A stretch of 64,000 nucleotides of DNA from Burkholderiales bacterium PBB2 (lineage in GTDB: Bacteria > Pseudomonadota > Gammaproteobacteria > Burkholderiales > Burkholderiaceae_C). The notes beneath the pieces were generated by a model. That model searched no databases. It was not told the DNA's origin and saw nothing but the letters and a program-made list of their open reading frames with translations. Below are positions 39,916-49,216 of the stretch, piece by piece. Location: positions 62,001 to 126,000 of the forward strand of contig NKIM01000001.1 of the NCBI GenBank assembly GCA_002255955.1, given 5' to 3'. Each line of letters opens with the position of its first letter. The first letter of the stretch is position 1. Made by a program: the position numbers and the translations under genes.

Positions 39916-40922
39916 TCTTGCTTGACCAGGGTGACCTGGCCGCTGTTGCGCGGCAGCTTGTAGAAGTCGGGGCCGTTGAAGCTGGCGAAGGCCTCCAGCT
40001 TGTCCAGCGCGCCCATGGCTTCAAAAGCCTCGGCGTACAGCTCCAGGGCCGAGAGCGCAGTGAAGCAGCCCGCGCCGCAGACCGAGTTTTCCTTCATCTG
40101 CGAGGCATGCGGCGCGCTGTCGGTGCCGAGGAAGAACTTCTTGCTGCCCGAGGTGGCGGCCTCGATCAAGGCGCGGCGGTGCAGCTCGCGCTTGAGCACA
40201 GGCAGACAGTAGTAGTGCGGGCGCAGGCCGCCGGTGAAGATGGCGTTGCGGTTGTAGAGCAGGTGCTGGGGCGTCAGCGTGGCGGCCGTGAAGTCGTCCG
40301 CGCTGGCCACATAGTCGGCCGCCTCCTTGGTGGTGATGTGTTCGAACACCACCTTGAGCTCGGGCATGTCGCGGCGCAGCGGCTGCATCACACGGTCGAT
40401 GAACACCGCCTCGCGGTCGAAGACATCGATGTCCGGATCGGTCACCTCGCCGTGCACCAGCAGCAGCAGGCCGGCGCGCTGCATGGCCTCGAGGGTCTTG
40501 TAGGTCTTGCGGATGTCGGTCACGCCGGCATCGCTGTTGGTGGTGGCGCCGGCCGGATACAGCTTCAGGGCGACGACGCCTGCGTCCTTGGCGCGCTCGA
40601 TCTCCTCGACCGGGGTCAGGTCGGTCAGGTACATGGTCATCAAGGGCTGGAAGTCCAGGCCCTCGGGCACGGCGGCCAGGATGCGCTCGCGGTAGGCGAT
40701 CGCTTGCGCGGCCGTGGTCACCGGCGGGCGCAGATTGGGCATGATGATGGCCCGGGCGAACTGACGGGCTGTGTAGGGCAGCACGCTTTGCAAGGCCGCC
40801 TCGTCGCGAACATGCAGATGCCAGTCATCGGGCCGGGTGATACTCAGGGTCTGAGCCGCCGCCGAGACGGGGGCAGACGAAGAGGAAGCTGAAGGAGTGG
40901 AGGAGGAAGTTGTGTGCGCCAT
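39828..40922 (-). CDS. pyrC: Dihydroorotase, class II
   Basis: 364 residues from the ATG at 40922; the ribosome site is poor, so a later start in the Ser-rich N-terminal stretch is possible. Third step of pyrimidine synthesis: ring closure of carbamoyl-aspartate to dihydroorotate. The zinc HxH is in [11 protein letters not shown], the carboxylated lysine in [11 protein letters not shown], and further ligands in LLVHGEVTD and FEHITTKEA; the catalytic aspartate is in GTDSAPH. The first 25 residues (Thr/Ser/Ala-rich) are extra compared with the usual start just before the RPDDWH motif. It is divergent from the diguanylate cyclase gene and overlaps the DUF3025 gene downstream. Confidence 0.95.
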   Translation of the reverse strand: MAHTTSSSTPSASSSSAPVSAAAQTLSITRPDDWHLHVRDEAALQSVLPYTARQFARAIIMPNLRPPVTTAAQAIAYRERILAAVPEGLDFQPLMTMYLTDLTPVEEIERAKDAGVVALKLYPAGATTNSDAGVTDIRKTYKTLEAMQRAGLLLLVHGEVTDPDIDVFDREAVFIDRVMQPLRRDMPELKVVFEHITTKEAADYVASADDFTAATLTPQHLLYNRNAIFTGGLRPHYYCLPVLKRELHRRALIEAATSGSKKFFLGTDSAPHASQMKENSVCGAGCFTALSALELYAEAFEAMGALDKLEAFASFNGPDFYKLPRNSGQVTLVKQEWTLPSAVPFGAAELKPLRGGETLGWKLL

Positions 40923-40992
40923 GCCCGTGATTGTCCCAAATCCTGCCCGGCGTGCCGAGCATGCCGCCGCGGCGTCTTGAAGGCCCTGCCCC

Positions 40993-42645
40993 ATGTCTCA
41001 GCACCGCACACCTGACCCTGAGCTGCAGCGCAGCTACACCCTGCTGGACCAGGGCCAACTGGCCGAAGCCCGCCGCCTGGCCCAGCAATGCCTGGAACAG
41101 GCCCGCGAGGCCGGTGACGAGCTCGCCAGCAGCCGCGCCAGCATTGCGCTGGGCCTGATTGCCGCCTACGACTCGCGCCACGAAGAGGCCATGCAGCTGC
41201 TGCTGCCCCATGTGCCGGTGCTGGAGGCGACCGAGGCCCGCAAGGAGCTGTGCCGCGCATACAGCGTGCTGGGTTTTTCGCTCGGCGTGCTGGGCGACCC
41301 GGAGCGCGGCCTGGAGTGGGCCAGCAAGGCCCTGGCCCTGGCCGAGCAGCAACAGTCCTCGCGCGAGTTGGTGCGCGCGCAGCTGAACCGGGCCGTGCTC
41401 TTCAACCAGATGGGCGACTGGCAGCGCGCCGAGCTGAGCCTGCGAGCCGGCATCGAGGAAGCGCAAGGCCATGGCTACGGGCCCTCGGCCACGGCCGGCC
41501 TGTCCAACCTGGCGGAGATCCACCTGAGCCAGGCCCTGCGCTGCCGCGAGCGCCACTACGACGCCGGCGCTGCGCGCCACGCCCAGGATGCCGGCCATTG
41601 GTACGAGCGAGCCATCGAGTCCTGCATCATCCATGGCCTGGACAACATCCTCGGCGAGGCCTACGCGAAACTGGCCCGCGCCCAGGTGCTGCAAAGCCAG
41701 ATGGCCGGCGTGCCCGGTCTGCTGCAGCGAGCGGCCGGCCTGTCCAGCGACAGCCCGGTGCTGCGCGCCGAGATCAGCCTGACCCAGGGCATGGCCGCCG
41801 CCGAAAGCGGCCGCGAGCAGGACGCCCGCCACGCGCTGGAGCATGCGCTGCATATCGCTCAGGAATGCCACGAACCCGATCTGGTGCACCAGGTCTTGTT
41901 CGAACTCAGCCATCTCGAGCGCAGCTACGGCCATCTGCACGCGGCGCTGCAGCGCTTTGAGGAACGCCACCATCTGATGATGGAGCATTTCAAACGCCGA
42001 CTGCGCATGGTGGCGCGCAGCGCCGAGGTCTGGGCCGAGGCGGAGCAAGCGCGGCTGGCGGCACGCGCCGCCATCGAGCGCGAGGCCGAGCTGATCCGCA
42101 GCCAGAACGAGCTGCTGGCCCGCGCCGCCCAGCTGCAACAGGACGCCATGTGCGACGGCCTGACCGGCCTGCTCAACCGCCGCGGCCTGGAAGCCCAGGC
42201 CCGCACGCTCTGGGGCCCGGGCCAGAGCGACAGCCCGCTGAGCCTGGCCGTCATCGACGCCGACCATTTCAAGCGCATCAACGACGACTGCGGCCACGCC
42301 ACCGGCGACGCCGTGCTCAAGCAGCTGGGCCAGCTGCTGCAACAGGACATCCGCGCCAGTGACGTGCTGGCGCGCATGGGCGGCGAGGAGTTTGTGCTCG
42401 TGCTGCCCGACCGCACGCTGGAGGACGCCCAGCGCATCTGCGAGCGCGTGCGCCAACGCGTGGCCGAGGGCAACTGGCAGCAGTGCGGCAGCCACCTGCC
42501 GGTCAGCATCAGCATCGGCCTGAGCCAACGTCAGCCGGGCGACGACCTGGAGACCCTGCTGCGCCGCGCCGACCAGCTGATGTATGCCGCCAAAACCGCC
42601 GGGCGCAACTGCGTGCGGAGCAGCCCGGGCAGCGAGACCTCCTGA
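40993..42645 (+). CDS. Diguanylate cyclase with N-terminal TPR-like repeats
   Basis: 550 residues, no signal peptide or membrane helix, so cytoplasmic. Residues 1 to about 340 form alpha-helical TPR-like repeats (for example [20 protein letters not shown]). A coiled-coil linker follows, then a GGDEF domain (about 385-545) with [12 protein letters not shown] and the active site GGEEF at 463-467, an allowed and active variant. RASD lies five residues before it, so the product-inhibition I-site is present. It should make cyclic di-GMP from GTP under control of a protein or peptide ligand bound by the repeats. There is no EAL domain. It is divergent from pyrC. Confidence 0.93.
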   Translation: MSQHRTPDPELQRSYTLLDQGQLAEARRLAQQCLEQAREAGDELASSRASIALGLIAAYDSRHEEAMQLLLPHVPVLEATEARKELCRAYSVLGFSLGVLGDPERGLEWASKALALAEQQQSSRELVRAQLNRAVLFNQMGDWQRAELSLRAGIEEAQGHGYGPSATAGLSNLAEIHLSQALRCRERHYDAGAARHAQDAGHWYERAIESCIIHGLDNILGEAYAKLARAQVLQSQMAGVPGLLQRAAGLSSDSPVLRAEISLTQGMAAAESGREQDARHALEHALHIAQECHEPDLVHQVLFELSHLERSYGHLHAALQRFEERHHLMMEHFKRRLRMVARSAEVWAEAEQARLAARAAIEREAELIRSQNELLARAAQLQQDAMCDGLTGLLNRRGLEAQARTLWGPGQSDSPLSLAVIDADHFKRINDDCGHATGDAVLKQLGQLLQQDIRASDVLARMGGEEFVLVLPDRTLEDAQRICERVRQRVAEGNWQQCGSHLPVSISIGLSQRQPGDDLETLLRRADQLMYAAKTAGRNCVRSSPGSETS

Positions 42646-42785
42646 GTCTGGGGGTTGGGGCAGGCTGCGGGCCGGGCCAGACCCGGAACAGCTGCACGGT
42701 CTTGGCCGGCACGTGCGCGCACGACGGCCGCCCGCGTGGCAGCATCGCGAGCTGAATTGTTGAACTCCTGCGAGGACCGCCCGCC

Positions 42786-43688
42786 ATGCCCCGAACACCC
42801 GCCCTACCCGCTTCGCTCGTGTCCGCCGCGTCGATCGCCTGCGCGGCCCTGGTCCTGGGAGGCTGCAGCAGCGTGCCGGAAGAAGTGCCGGGGCCTCCGG
42901 CCAAGGAGATGATCTACGCCGTGACCACGGCCCAGCAGTTGATCCAGTTCAATGCCGGCCAACCCCAGCGGCTGCTGAGCAGCCAGCCGCTGCGCGGCCT
43001 GGCGCCGCAGGATCGCTTGCTGGGCATCGACTACCGCGTGGCCAAGGGCCAGCTTTACGGCCTGGGCGCCAGCGGCCAGCTCTACCGCATCAACACGCAG
43101 GACGGCAGCGTCAGCACCGTGGGCACGCCGTCCGCCTTGCCGAGCGAGGGCGCGCAGGAATGGGGCTTTGATTTCAACCCGACCGTGGACCGCATCCGCG
43201 TGGTCAACGACGCCGGCTTCAATCTGCGCCTGCACCCGGACACCGGCGCCGTGGTGGACGGCAATGCAGAACAGCCGGGATTGCAATTCGATGGCCGCTT
43301 GGCTTTTGACGCCGGTGATGTGAACGCCGGCAAGCCGGTGGCCCTGGTCGCCGCCGGCTACAGCTACAACAAGCGCGACGAGAAGATCACCACCAACTAC
43401 GCGCTCGAGGGCCGACAGGGCATGCTGGTGCACCAGGGCAGCAAGGAGGGCGTGCAGCCCATGATCTCGCCCAACAGCGGGCGGCTGTTCACCATCGGCT
43501 CGCTGGGCATCGGGCCCTTCGAACGAGCCACGCTGGACATCTCCGACGTGTCAAACGCGGCCTACTCCGCCATCAGCCGGGGCAGCAGCTCAAGCTGGTA
43601 CCGCATCGATCTGGAGACCGGCAGGGCCACACGCATCGGCACGATTGGCGGTGGCGCAGCGGTGGTGGGGGCGGCGATCGAGCCCTGA
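42786..43688 (+). CDS. DUF4394 lipoprotein
   Basis: 300 residues. The signal peptide ends in a lipobox (LVLGGC, Cys at about residue 28), so it is a predicted lipoprotein. The rest is a beta-propeller-like DUF4394 domain with repeats such as MIYAVTTAQQLIQFN, GLGASGQLYRINTQDGSV and VDRIRVVNDAGFNLRLHPDTG. DUF4394 domains are found in secreted or surface proteins and have no established function. It follows the diguanylate cyclase by 140 bases on the same strand; co-transcription is possible but not shown. Confidence 0.85.
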   Translation: MPRTPALPASLVSAASIACAALVLGGCSSVPEEVPGPPAKEMIYAVTTAQQLIQFNAGQPQRLLSSQPLRGLAPQDRLLGIDYRVAKGQLYGLGASGQLYRINTQDGSVSTVGTPSALPSEGAQEWGFDFNPTVDRIRVVNDAGFNLRLHPDTGAVVDGNAEQPGLQFDGRLAFDAGDVNAGKPVALVAAGYSYNKRDEKITTNYALEGRQGMLVHQGSKEGVQPMISPNSGRLFTIGSLGIGPFERATLDISDVSNAAYSAISRGSSSSWYRIDLETGRATRIGTIGGGAAVVGAAIEP

Positions 43689-43740
43689 GGACTGAGGGCG
43701 CCCCATGACCCGGGCCGAACGCCCGGGCCTCTCGCACCGA

Positions 43741-44475
43741 TCAATGCTGCAGGATCTTGGCGAGGAAGTCCTTGGCGCGCGGTGAGCGCTCCTCGGGCTT
43801 GCCGAAGAAGTCTTCGCGCTTGCAGTCTTCGATGATCTTGCCGGCGTCCATGAAGATGACACGGCTGCTGACCTTCTTGGCGAAGCCCATTTCGTGGGTC
43901 ACGCACATCATGGTCATGCCTTCCTGGGCCAGCTTGACCATCACGTCGAGCACCTCACCGACCATTTCCGGATCCAGCGCCGAGGTGGGCTCGTCGAAGA
44001 GCATGACGATGGGATCCATGCTGAGCGCACGGGCGATGGCCACGCGCTGCTGTTGGCCGCCGGAGAGCTGACCGGGGAATTTGTCCTTGTGCGCCGACAG
44101 GCCCACGCGGTCCAGCATCTTCAGGCCGCGGGTCTTGGCATCGTCGGGCGAGCGGCCCAGCACCTTGATCTGGGCCAGGGTCAGGTTCTCGGTCACGCTC
44201 AGATGCGGGAACAGCTCGAAGTGCTGGAACACCATGCCCACGCGCGAACGCAGCTTGGGCAGGTTGGTCTTGGGGTCGGCCAAAGAGATGCCATCGACAA
44301 CGATGTCGCCCTTCTGGAAAGGCTCCAGCGCATTGACGGTCTTGATCAGCGTGGACTTGCCCGAGCCCGAGGGGCCGCAAACCACCACCACCTCGCCTTT
44401 TTGGATGCTGGTGGAACAGTCGGTCAGCACCTGGAAGCTGCCGTACCACTTGGAGACGTTCTTGATGTCGATCAT
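43741..44475 (-). CDS. gltL: Glutamate/aspartate-type ABC importer, ATP-binding subunit
   Basis: 244 residues, full length for polar amino-acid ATPases. Walker [10 protein letters not shown], signature [15 protein letters not shown], Walker [16 protein letters not shown], and the H-loop THEMGFAKK are all present. It powers the GltJK permease pair encoded upstream. A spacer of 117 bases full of hairpins separates it from gltK, while the other permease genes overlap or nearly touch. Confidence 0.95.
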   Translation of the reverse strand: MIDIKNVSKWYGSFQVLTDCSTSIQKGEVVVVCGPSGSGKSTLIKTVNALEPFQKGDIVVDGISLADPKTNLPKLRSRVGMVFQHFELFPHLSVTENLTLAQIKVLGRSPDDAKTRGLKMLDRVGLSAHKDKFPGQLSGGQQQRVAIARALSMDPIVMLFDEPTSALDPEMVGEVLDVMVKLAQEGMTMMCVTHEMGFAKKVSSRVIFMDAGKIIEDCKREDFFGKPEERSPRAKDFLAKILQH

Positions 44476-44592
44476 GGATGAACTCCTGATTGATTGTTTG
44501 AGCGCGCAGAGCTCAAACGGTGCCGGGCCGCCCCAAACCGTTTGAGCCCCCCTCGGGGGGCGGCGGTGTACGCACCGCCGGGGGCTGCATGA
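44476..44592 (-). repeat. Hairpin-dense spacer between gltK and gltL
   Basis: Inverted repeats in series: GTTTGAGC-N7-GCTCAAAC (44496-44518), TCAAACGG...CCGTTTGA (44513-44545, sharing an arm with the first), CCCCCC-TC-GGGGGG (44547-44560) and GGCGGTG-TACG-CACCGCC (44562-44579). The first two are mutually exclusive folds. This looks like a REP-like intergenic element or an mRNA-processing signal that sets subunit ratios. Confidence 0.7.
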
Positions 44593-45258
44593 CTAGCGGA
44601 TGATGGCGATCTTCTTTTGCAGGCGGCGCACCAGCATGGACATGCCGAAGCAGATGGCGAAATAGACCACCGTGGCCACCAGATAGGTCTCGACCGGGCG
44701 ATTGAAATTGCGGCCCGCAGTCTCAAAACCCTTGAGCAGGTCGTAGGCGCCAATGGCATAGACCAGCGAGGTGTCCTGGAACAGGATGATGGTCTGGGTC
44801 AGCAGCACCGGCAGCATATTGCGGAAGGCCTGGGGCAAAACCACCAGCTGCATGGTCTGGCCGTAGCTCATACCCATGGCGTAGCCGGCGTAGGTCTGGC
44901 CCTTGGGCACGCTCTGGATGCCGGCACGCATGATCTCGGCGTAGTAGGCGGCCTCGAACAAGGTGAAGGTCAACACCGCCGAGATCTCCGCGCCCAGCGG
45001 GCGGCCGATGACGAAGGGGATCAGCAGGAAGAACCACAGAATCACCATCACCAGCGGAATGCTGCGCATGGTGTTGATGTAGCCGGCGGCCGGCAGGGCC
45101 AGCCAGGGCTTGCCGGACAGGCGCATCAGGGCCAGCACCGTGCCCAGGGCGATGCCGCCCACCATAGCGACCAGGGTCAGCTGCACCGAGAAGTAAAAGC
45201 CCTGCAGCACATAGCTGCCGATGACGGACCAGTTGAGAAAGCTGAAGTCGAGATTCAT
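44593..45258 (-). CDS. gltK: Glutamate/aspartate-type ABC importer, permease
   Basis: 221 residues with about five membrane helices and the HisM/GlnP-type start FSVQLTLVAMVGGIALG. The EAA-loop region that docks the ATPase is present (YAEIMRAGIQSVPKGQTYAG, residues about 118-137). It overlaps gltJ by four bases (ATGA), so the two permeases are translationally coupled. Inner-membrane channel half for polar amino acids. Confidence 0.93.
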   Translation of the reverse strand: MNLDFSFLNWSVIGSYVLQGFYFSVQLTLVAMVGGIALGTVLALMRLSGKPWLALPAAGYINTMRSIPLVMVILWFFLLIPFVIGRPLGAEISAVLTFTLFEAAYYAEIMRAGIQSVPKGQTYAGYAMGMSYGQTMQLVVLPQAFRNMLPVLLTQTIILFQDTSLVYAIGAYDLLKGFETAGRNFNRPVETYLVATVVYFAICFGMSMLVRRLQKKIAIIR

Positions 45259-46001
45259 TGGGCGCTCCCCACCATGCCGGGCACGCGGGCACGCAGTTCA
45301 ATGACTCGGGCCAGGGCAAAGATGGCGATCGAGGAGACAAAGTAGAGGCCGGTGACGGCCAGATAAACCTCGATGCCGCGCGAGGTTTCTTCCTGGGCCT
45401 GGCGGGCGAACATGATGAGCTCGGGCACGGAGACGGCAAAGGCCACGGCCGAGTTCTTGACGATGCCCATCGCCTCGCTGGTCAGCGGCGGGATGATGAT
45501 GCGCAGGGCCACCGGCAGCAGCACATAGCGGTAGGTCTGAGGCAAGGTCAGACCCATGGCCAGGCCGGCATTGCGCTGGCCGCGCGGCAGGCTCTGGATG
45601 CCGGCCTTGACCTGCTCGGAAATCCGCGCCGAGGTGAAGAAGCCCAGGCCCAGCACCACCAGCAGGAAGCTGGGTACAGCCTTGAGGGCAGGCACCAGCT
45701 CGGGCGCCACGAAGTACCAGAGGAAGACCTGCACCAGCACGGGAATGTTGCGGAACAGCTCGGTCCAGGCATCGCCGATCAGCACCAGGGCTCGGCTCGG
45801 CGTGGTGCGCAAGATACCCACCAGCAGGCCGAAGAACAGCGCCACCAGCAAGGCCAGGCCGGACACCGACAGCGTCCAGCCCCAGGCCGACATCATCCAA
45901 TCCAGATAGGTGATTTCGCCTGCGTTGCCCATGCAACGCGGCATCACCTCCTGGTCAATGGTGTTCTTGCAGAACACCTGCCAATCCCATGTCGTCGCCA
46001 C
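45255..46001 (-). CDS. gltJ: Glutamate/aspartate-type ABC importer, permease
   Basis: 248 residues with about five membrane helices. It carries the longer N-terminus of GltJ (FCKNTIDQEVMPRCMG) and the EAA loop RISEQVKAGIQSLPRGQRNA. It pairs with GltK. It lies about 110 bases after the binding-protein gene, from which it is separated by a terminator-like hairpin. Confidence 0.93.
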   Translation of the reverse strand: MATTWDWQVFCKNTIDQEVMPRCMGNAGEITYLDWMMSAWGWTLSVSGLALLVALFFGLLVGILRTTPSRALVLIGDAWTELFRNIPVLVQVFLWYFVAPELVPALKAVPSFLLVVLGLGFFTSARISEQVKAGIQSLPRGQRNAGLAMGLTLPQTYRYVLLPVALRIIIPPLTSEAMGIVKNSAVAFAVSVPELIMFARQAQEETSRGIEVYLAVTGLYFVSSIAIFALARVIELRARVPGMVGSAQ

Positions 46002-46017
46002 TACAGCTCTCCGATCA

Positions 46018-46060
46018 GAAAAACAGCGAGGCCACCGGGCGAGGTTTCCCGGCGGCCTCG
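46018..46060 (-). terminator. Terminator-like hairpin between gltI and gltJ
   Basis: On the minus strand CGAGGCCGCCGGG pairs with CCCGGTGGCCTCG (one G-T wobble) around an 8-base loop, followed by CTGTTTTTC. Partial termination here would give excess binding protein over permease, as in many ABC importer operons. Confidence 0.7.
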
Positions 46061-46113
46061 TTCATGCAGACAGTGCGAAACCGTCTGGATTTTTCAGCCT
46101 GTCTTGCTCAGGC

Positions 46114-47016
46114 TCACTTCTTGGCGTAGTCCTCGGCCGGCTTGTCATTCGGGTGGGCCCAGGCGTTCTTGGTGTTCTCGTTGGCCGCCATGCCCACCTT
46201 GGTGTTGGTCGGCGGGATGGGCTGTTCGAACCACTTGCTCCAGGTCTTGGCGATATCGCCGGACTTCATCTGGGCGATGATGCTGTCGTCCACAACCTTC
46301 TTGAAGGCCGGGTCGTCCTTGCGGATCATGATGGCGATCGGCTCGACCGACAGCACTTCACCAACGATCTTGAAATCAGCCGGGGTCTTGGCCTTGGCGA
46401 TATTGCCGGCCAGGATGGCGCCGTCCATCACGAAAGCGTCGGCACGACCCGACTCCAGCAGCAGGAAGCTGTCGGCGTGGTCCTTGCCGAACACTTCCTT
46501 GAAATCCACGCCGGTGGCGCGCTCATGCTTGCGCAGCAGTTGCACCGAGGTGGTGCCGGTGGTGGTGGCCACATTCTTGCCGTTGAGCTGGGCGATGCTG
46601 GTGATGCCGGAGCTGCCCTTCACGGCAATGCGCACTTCTTCCACGAAGGTGGTGACCGCAAAGGCCACGTCCTTTTGACGCGCCGCGTTGTTGGTGGTGG
46701 AGCCGCACTCGATGTCCACGGTGCCGTTCTGAACCAGAGGGATGCGGTTCTGCGAGGTGACCGGTTGGTACTTCACGTCCAGCTTGGCCAGACCCAGCGC
46801 CTTTTGCACATCGGCCAGGACCTTCTGGCAGATCTCGACGTGGTAACCCACGTACTTGCCGTCACCGAGGGTGTAGGACAGCGAGCCCGAGGACTCACGC
46901 ACACCCATGGTCACGCTGCCGCTGTCCTTGATCTTCTTCAAGGTGTCCTGGGCTTGCGCCTGGGACAGGCCGGCGGCGGCCAGCAAAGCGAGGGCGAGCA
47001 GAGATTTCTTGTTCAT
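46114..47016 (-). CDS. gltI: Glutamate/aspartate-type periplasmic binding protein
   Basis: 300 residues from the ATG at 47016 (MNKKSLLALALLAAAGLSQA), with GGAG nine bases upstream; an ATG two codons earlier is also possible. The signal peptide ends at AQA. The mature protein is a family 3 solute-binding protein: TLKKIKDSGSVTMGVRESSG, GYHVEICQKV, DIECGSTTNNAARQK and ATTTGTTSVQLLRKH. It delivers acidic or related amino acids to GltJK. First gene of the importer operon, downstream of a LysR gene on the same strand. Confidence 0.93.
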   Translation of the reverse strand: MNKKSLLALALLAAAGLSQAQAQDTLKKIKDSGSVTMGVRESSGSLSYTLGDGKYVGYHVEICQKVLADVQKALGLAKLDVKYQPVTSQNRIPLVQNGTVDIECGSTTNNAARQKDVAFAVTTFVEEVRIAVKGSSGITSIAQLNGKNVATTTGTTSVQLLRKHERATGVDFKEVFGKDHADSFLLLESGRADAFVMDGAILAGNIAKAKTPADFKIVGEVLSVEPIAIMIRKDDPAFKKVVDDSIIAQMKSGDIAKTWSKWFEQPIPPTNTKVGMAANENTKNAWAHPNDKPAEDYAKK

Positions 47017-47262
47017 GAACATGCACTCCAGATTCAAAGGCGGGATGGATGGCGAAAGGGATGGCAAAAAAGACCGGCTGGGTCAGCGACAAGAAGCCGC
47101 ACAGTCTAAGCAAGGGCCCCTGGGGGCCGTATTAAATTTCCTAAAACACGGTCCGATGCGGGTCCGTGCAACATATACAGAGCAGACCACGGCCAGGGCG
47201 CGCGCCAAATACGTGTTTTTACGCAGGGCAGTCGGCAAGGCGCGGATTCTCAAGCTTGGCGC
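47017..47262 (-). promoter_or_regulatory. Leader of the glt operon
   Basis: Between the LysR stop and gltI. It holds an AT-rich block (near 47130-47147, reading AGGAAATTTAATAC on the minus strand, with a possible -10) and a repeated GGTCCG pair within CACGGTCCGATGCGGGTCCG (47147-47166). These could be promoter and regulator sites; the assignment is tentative. Confidence 0.35.
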
Positions 47263-48189
47263 TCAGGCCAGGCTCTTGTGCTGCGTCAGGAAATCCCAGA
47301 GGGCCTGGGCGCCCGGCTTGCTGCGACGGCACAGCTCGGGCCGCTCCCGGTAAATGCGCAGTTCCATGGTCAGCTCGAACTGCCCGGGCGGCGCCGCCTG
47401 AACCAGGCGCTGGGCTTGCAGTTCCTTCTTGACCGAACTGGCGGGCAAAAAGGTCAGGCCATGACCTTCCAGCGCCATGGCCTTCAGGCCCTCGGCCATG
47501 TCGGTTTCATAGATCGCATCGAGATTCAAGGGCAGCGTGCTGGCCTTGACGATCAGCTCGACCAGTCGCCCGAGATAGGCCCCCGAGGCGTAGCTGAGAA
47601 AAGGAATCTTCTGCCCCGGATGGCCGGGCAGGCGGAACATGGGCTCACCCTGGCCATCGGCGCGGGCGTAGGCGGCCAGGGTTTCATGGCCGAGTGAGGC
47701 CATCTGGTAGCGCTCCGGGTCCAGCTGCAGCGGCTGGCTGGCATGGTGGTAGACGATCAGCAGATCGCAATTGCCTTCGCTGAGCTGCAGCATGGCGTCG
47801 TGCACATTGAGCGCATTGAGCCGGCACTTCAGGGCTCCAAAGCGCTGGCGCAGGTCCATCAGCCAATGCGGGAAGAAGCTGAAGGCCAGCGAATGCGGCA
47901 CGGCGAACTCGATCATGTCCTGACCGGCCGACTGGTGGCTGCGCAGCATATTGCGCGTGGCCTGCAGCTGCCCCAGGATCTCGACCGCTTGAGCCAGCAG
48001 GGTTTCGCCAGCGCCTGTCAGCCGGGTCGGGTAGGACGAGCGATCGACCAGGTCCACCCCCGCCCAGGCTTCCAGCGCCTGGATCCGGCGCGAAAAGGCC
48101 GGCTGGGTGACATGCCGAAGCTGGGCCGAGCGCGAAAAGCTGCGCGTCTCGGCCAGGCTCACAAAATCTTCAAACCACTTGGTTTCCAC
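47263..48189 (-). CDS. LysR-family regulator, HypT-like
   Basis: 308 residues from a GTG at 48189 (VETKWFEDFVSLAETRSFSR), which aligns with the METKWL start of this subgroup; the open frame runs seven codons further. The N-terminal winged helix-turn-helix (RSAQLRHVTQPAFSRRIQAL) is of the HypT/YjiE type. The effector domain includes IEFAVPHSLAFSFFPHWL. HypT in E. coli is a hypochlorite-responsive regulator, but homologues in Burkholderiales are often beside amino-acid importers, and it precedes the glt operon here. Control of gltI is inferred from position only. Confidence 0.85.
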   Translation of the reverse strand: METKWFEDFVSLAETRSFSRSAQLRHVTQPAFSRRIQALEAWAGVDLVDRSSYPTRLTGAGETLLAQAVEILGQLQATRNMLRSHQSAGQDMIEFAVPHSLAFSFFPHWLMDLRQRFGALKCRLNALNVHDAMLQLSEGNCDLLIVYHHASQPLQLDPERYQMASLGHETLAAYARADGQGEPMFRLPGHPGQKIPFLSYASGAYLGRLVELIVKASTLPLNLDAIYETDMAEGLKAMALEGHGLTFLPASSVKKELQAQRLVQAAPPGQFELTMELRIYRERPELCRRSKPGAQALWDFLTQHKSLA

Positions 48190-48300
48190 GCTTTCAGTGT
48201 AGCCCGGCACACCCTCACCCCTGGGAAACCCTGCGCCGCTTGAATTTCCGGGTACGCAGCCCCCTCAAGTGGAGGGGGCCAGGTCATGCCCAAGCCGGGT

Positions 48301-48316
48301 GACTGTGTTTACAGTC
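48301..48316. promoter_or_regulatory. Palindrome upstream of the PEP-CTERM gene
   Basis: GACTGT-GTTT-ACAGTC, a perfect 6-bp dyad in the divergent region between the LysR and PEP-CTERM genes. Another hairpin, CCCCCT-N7-AGGGGG, lies at 48260-48278. It could be an operator or an mRNA hairpin. Confidence 0.3.
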
Positions 48317-48437
48317 CAGCCCAGGGAGAAGGGAAGTCACGGTCGCGCCGACAAAAGCCGCCGTCCAGCCCCGACCAATCCATTGCATTCATTTGCAACT
48401 GCAACTCATCTATCGACCGAAACAACGGGACCGGCTC

Positions 48438-49112
48438 ATGAAAGCTCTGAAGACTCTGGTGGCATCGACCTTGATCGCTGTGGCTGCGCCGTCGATGGCC
48501 AATCCGGTGCTGGACTTCCAAGTGGGGGGCTTCGCCACGCAGTCGCTGTTCACCAACAACCCCTACGCCAGCAGCAACATCAGCTTCTCGCAGAACGCAC
48601 TCAATGTTGCCAGCAGCTACAAGGCCGGCGGCGAGGGCAATTTCTTCCAACCGCCGGTGGTTCCTGACGCCTCGGTTCGTGCTCTGTATGTGGGCAATTC
48701 CGGCTCGGTCGACATCTTTGTGGGCGACCATTTCGACGATGAGCTGAAGATCTCCTTCACCACGGGCGCGAGTGGTGCAGGCAAAGCGCTGGTTTACGGC
48801 GATGCCGACGCCAACGGTCAACGCAGCGTGCTCGGCTCGCTCGACCTGGCCGGCGCCGGCACTGAGTGCACGGATGAAAACGGCCAACCCGTGCAAGGCT
48901 ACTACTGCGTCTGGTCGACCGTCACCCTGAAGGGATTCACCGGCGCCAGCCTGATCAGCCTGAGCGCCAGCAGCGGCGAATTCTTCCTCGACAACATTCA
49001 ACTCGGTCGTGGTGGCAGCAATGTCCCCGAGCCAGGCTCCATCGCCCTGAGCCTGGCGGCCCTGGGTGCCCTGGCTTACACGCGCAAGCGCAAGCAGCAA
49101 AAGCAGGCCTGA
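48438..49112 (+). CDS. PEP-CTERM sorting-signal protein
   Basis: 224 residues from the ATG at 48438. A signal peptide (MKALKTLVASTLIAVAAPSM, cleaved after AMA/SMA) is followed by a beta-rich secreted domain that I do not recognise and a C-terminal PEP-CTERM signal: VPEPGSIALSLAALGALAY, then a basic end (TRKRKQQKQA). Such proteins are processed by an exosortase/EpsH system and are linked to exopolysaccharide and floc formation. No exosortase gene is in the window. Four cysteines in the segment near residues 139-158 might form disulfides. Terminated by a strong hairpin. Confidence 0.9.
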   Translation: MKALKTLVASTLIAVAAPSMANPVLDFQVGGFATQSLFTNNPYASSNISFSQNALNVASSYKAGGEGNFFQPPVVPDASVRALYVGNSGSVDIFVGDHFDDELKISFTTGASGAGKALVYGDADANGQRSVLGSLDLAGAGTECTDENGQPVQGYYCVWSTVTLKGFTGASLISLSASSGEFFLDNIQLGRGGSNVPEPGSIALSLAALGALAYTRKRKQQKQA

Positions 49113-49158
49113 TCGGCTCGGCTATGCCTGCGGCGGCTTGAATTGCCGCTGCGCAGAG

Positions 49159-49185
49159 AAAAGTCCGCCTCGTGCGGACTTTTTC
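49159..49185. terminator. Bidirectional terminator between the PEP-CTERM and ABC exporter genes
   Basis: AAAAGTCCGC-CTCGT-GCGGACTTTTT, with T runs on both strands, between two convergent genes. Confidence 0.9.
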
Positions 49186-49216
49186 TATTTCTGGCCGGCT
49201 GCTTTTCCAGCCCTGC

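Noticed and set aside
42646-42785. Terminator between the diguanylate cyclase and DUF4394 genes
   Set aside because: GC-rich with some complementarity, but no clean stem with a T run, so separate transcripts cannot be claimed.
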